Source: Desulfovibrio sp.
Lineage (GTDB): Bacteria; Desulfobacterota; Desulfovibrionia; Desulfovibrionales; Desulfovibrionaceae
DNA length: 5,262 nt
NCBI GenBank assembly: GCA_003525525.1
Contig: DQED01000110.1
Coordinates: 1-5,262 of the forward strand
Direction of reading: 5' to 3'
This document shows positions 5,094 through 5,262 of the stretch, one piece after another. Every line of letters starts with the position of its first letter. Positions within the stretch are counted from its first letter, which is position 1. Under the pieces are notes generated by a model that was given only the letters and a program-made list of their open reading frames with translations, ran no database searches and was not told the origin of the DNA. The translations under genes and the position numbers were made by a program.

Positions 5094-5262
5094 TCAGCCG
5101 CCAAAGAGACAGAAGCCGGCGAAGAAGAGCGCGAGCGCCGCCACGGCCGTGCGCGGATGGGGCCGCACGAGGGTGGCGCTCGCCAGCCAGCAGCAGGCGA
5201 CGGCCGCCGCGGCCGAGAGGACGAGTGTGGCCGCGCTCGCCCAGCCCAGGCCGACCAGGGCG
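5094..5262 (-). CDS. C-terminal end of a membrane protein (partial, cut by right edge)
   Basis: On the minus strand an open frame enters from the right edge and ends at TGA (5096-5094), leaving 55 visible residues. They form two hydrophobic segments, about residues 1-32 (ALVGLGWASAATLVL... and on through AVACCWLASATLV) and 39-55 (AVAALALFFAGFCLFGG). A short basic loop, RPHPRT, separates them. This is the look of the last two transmembrane helices of a small-residue-rich integral membrane protein ending almost in the bilayer. The start lies outside the window. Family is not recognisable from this fragment. It is on the same strand as maf, 133 bases upstream, so read-through into maf is possible. 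Confidence 0.6.
   Translation of the reverse strand, partial: ALVGLGWASAATLVLSAAAAVACCWLASATLVRPHPRTAVAALALFFAGFCLFGG

Noticed and set aside
4961..5104. Longer N-terminus for the Maf protein (start at 5104 or 4981)
   Set aside because: The 5104 start would overlap the stop of the membrane protein gene and read through the palindrome and candidate promoter. Neither start has a good ribosome-binding site, while ATG 4960 has AAGGA at 7 bases.
1..5262. tRNA or rRNA genes, CRISPR arrays, insertion sequences
   Set aside because: No tRNA-like cloverleaf, regularly spaced direct repeats, terminal inverted repeats or transposase motifs were seen on reading both strands.

Overview
The window is GC-rich bacterial DNA with tightly packed genes and strongly GC-biased third codon positions. 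Gene content, the lipid-free flagellin-glycosylation theme and the overall style suggest a flagellated deltaproteobacterium of the Desulfovibrio type. That assignment is inference only; no rRNA or taxonomic marker is present.

Layout, left to right. (1) 2-256 (+): the 3' end of a gene that enters from the left edge and whose product I do not recognise. (2) 240-267: a near-consensus flagellar sigma-28 (FliA) promoter, TAAAGTTT-N12-GCCGATAA, which overlaps the end of gene 1. It is followed by a leader of roughly 110 bases. (3) 390-1040 (+): a winged-helix regulator fused to a Rossmann-like putative ligand-binding domain. (4) 1037-2170 (+): a NeuB-type nonulosonic (sialic/legionaminic/pseudaminic) acid synthase, coupled to the regulator by an ATGA overlap. 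(5) 2214-3170 (+): a GT-B glycosyltransferase-like protein. (6) 3152-4960 (-): a Maf-type (MAF_flag10/DUF115) motility-associated glycosyltransferase, converging on gene 5 with a 19-base tail-to-tail overlap. (7) 4961-5093: an intergenic region with a possible sigma-70-type promoter for maf, spanned by a 13-bp near-perfect palindrome. (8) 5094-5262 (-): the 3' end of a small-residue-rich membrane protein gene that enters from the right edge.

How it fits together. NeuB-family enzymes condense phosphoenolpyruvate with an amino-sugar to make a nine-carbon acidic sugar. Maf proteins are the candidate transferases that put such sugars on flagellin. A sigma-28 promoter ahead of the regulator-neuB-glycosyltransferase operon would switch on sugar synthesis together with late flagellar genes. 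The regulator translationally coupled to neuB could add feedback from a sugar, nucleotide or redox signal. The whole is best read as a flagellin-glycosylation island. The CMP-sugar synthetase (neuA/pseF type) and the sugar-precursor enzymes are not in the window, so the exact sugar cannot be named.
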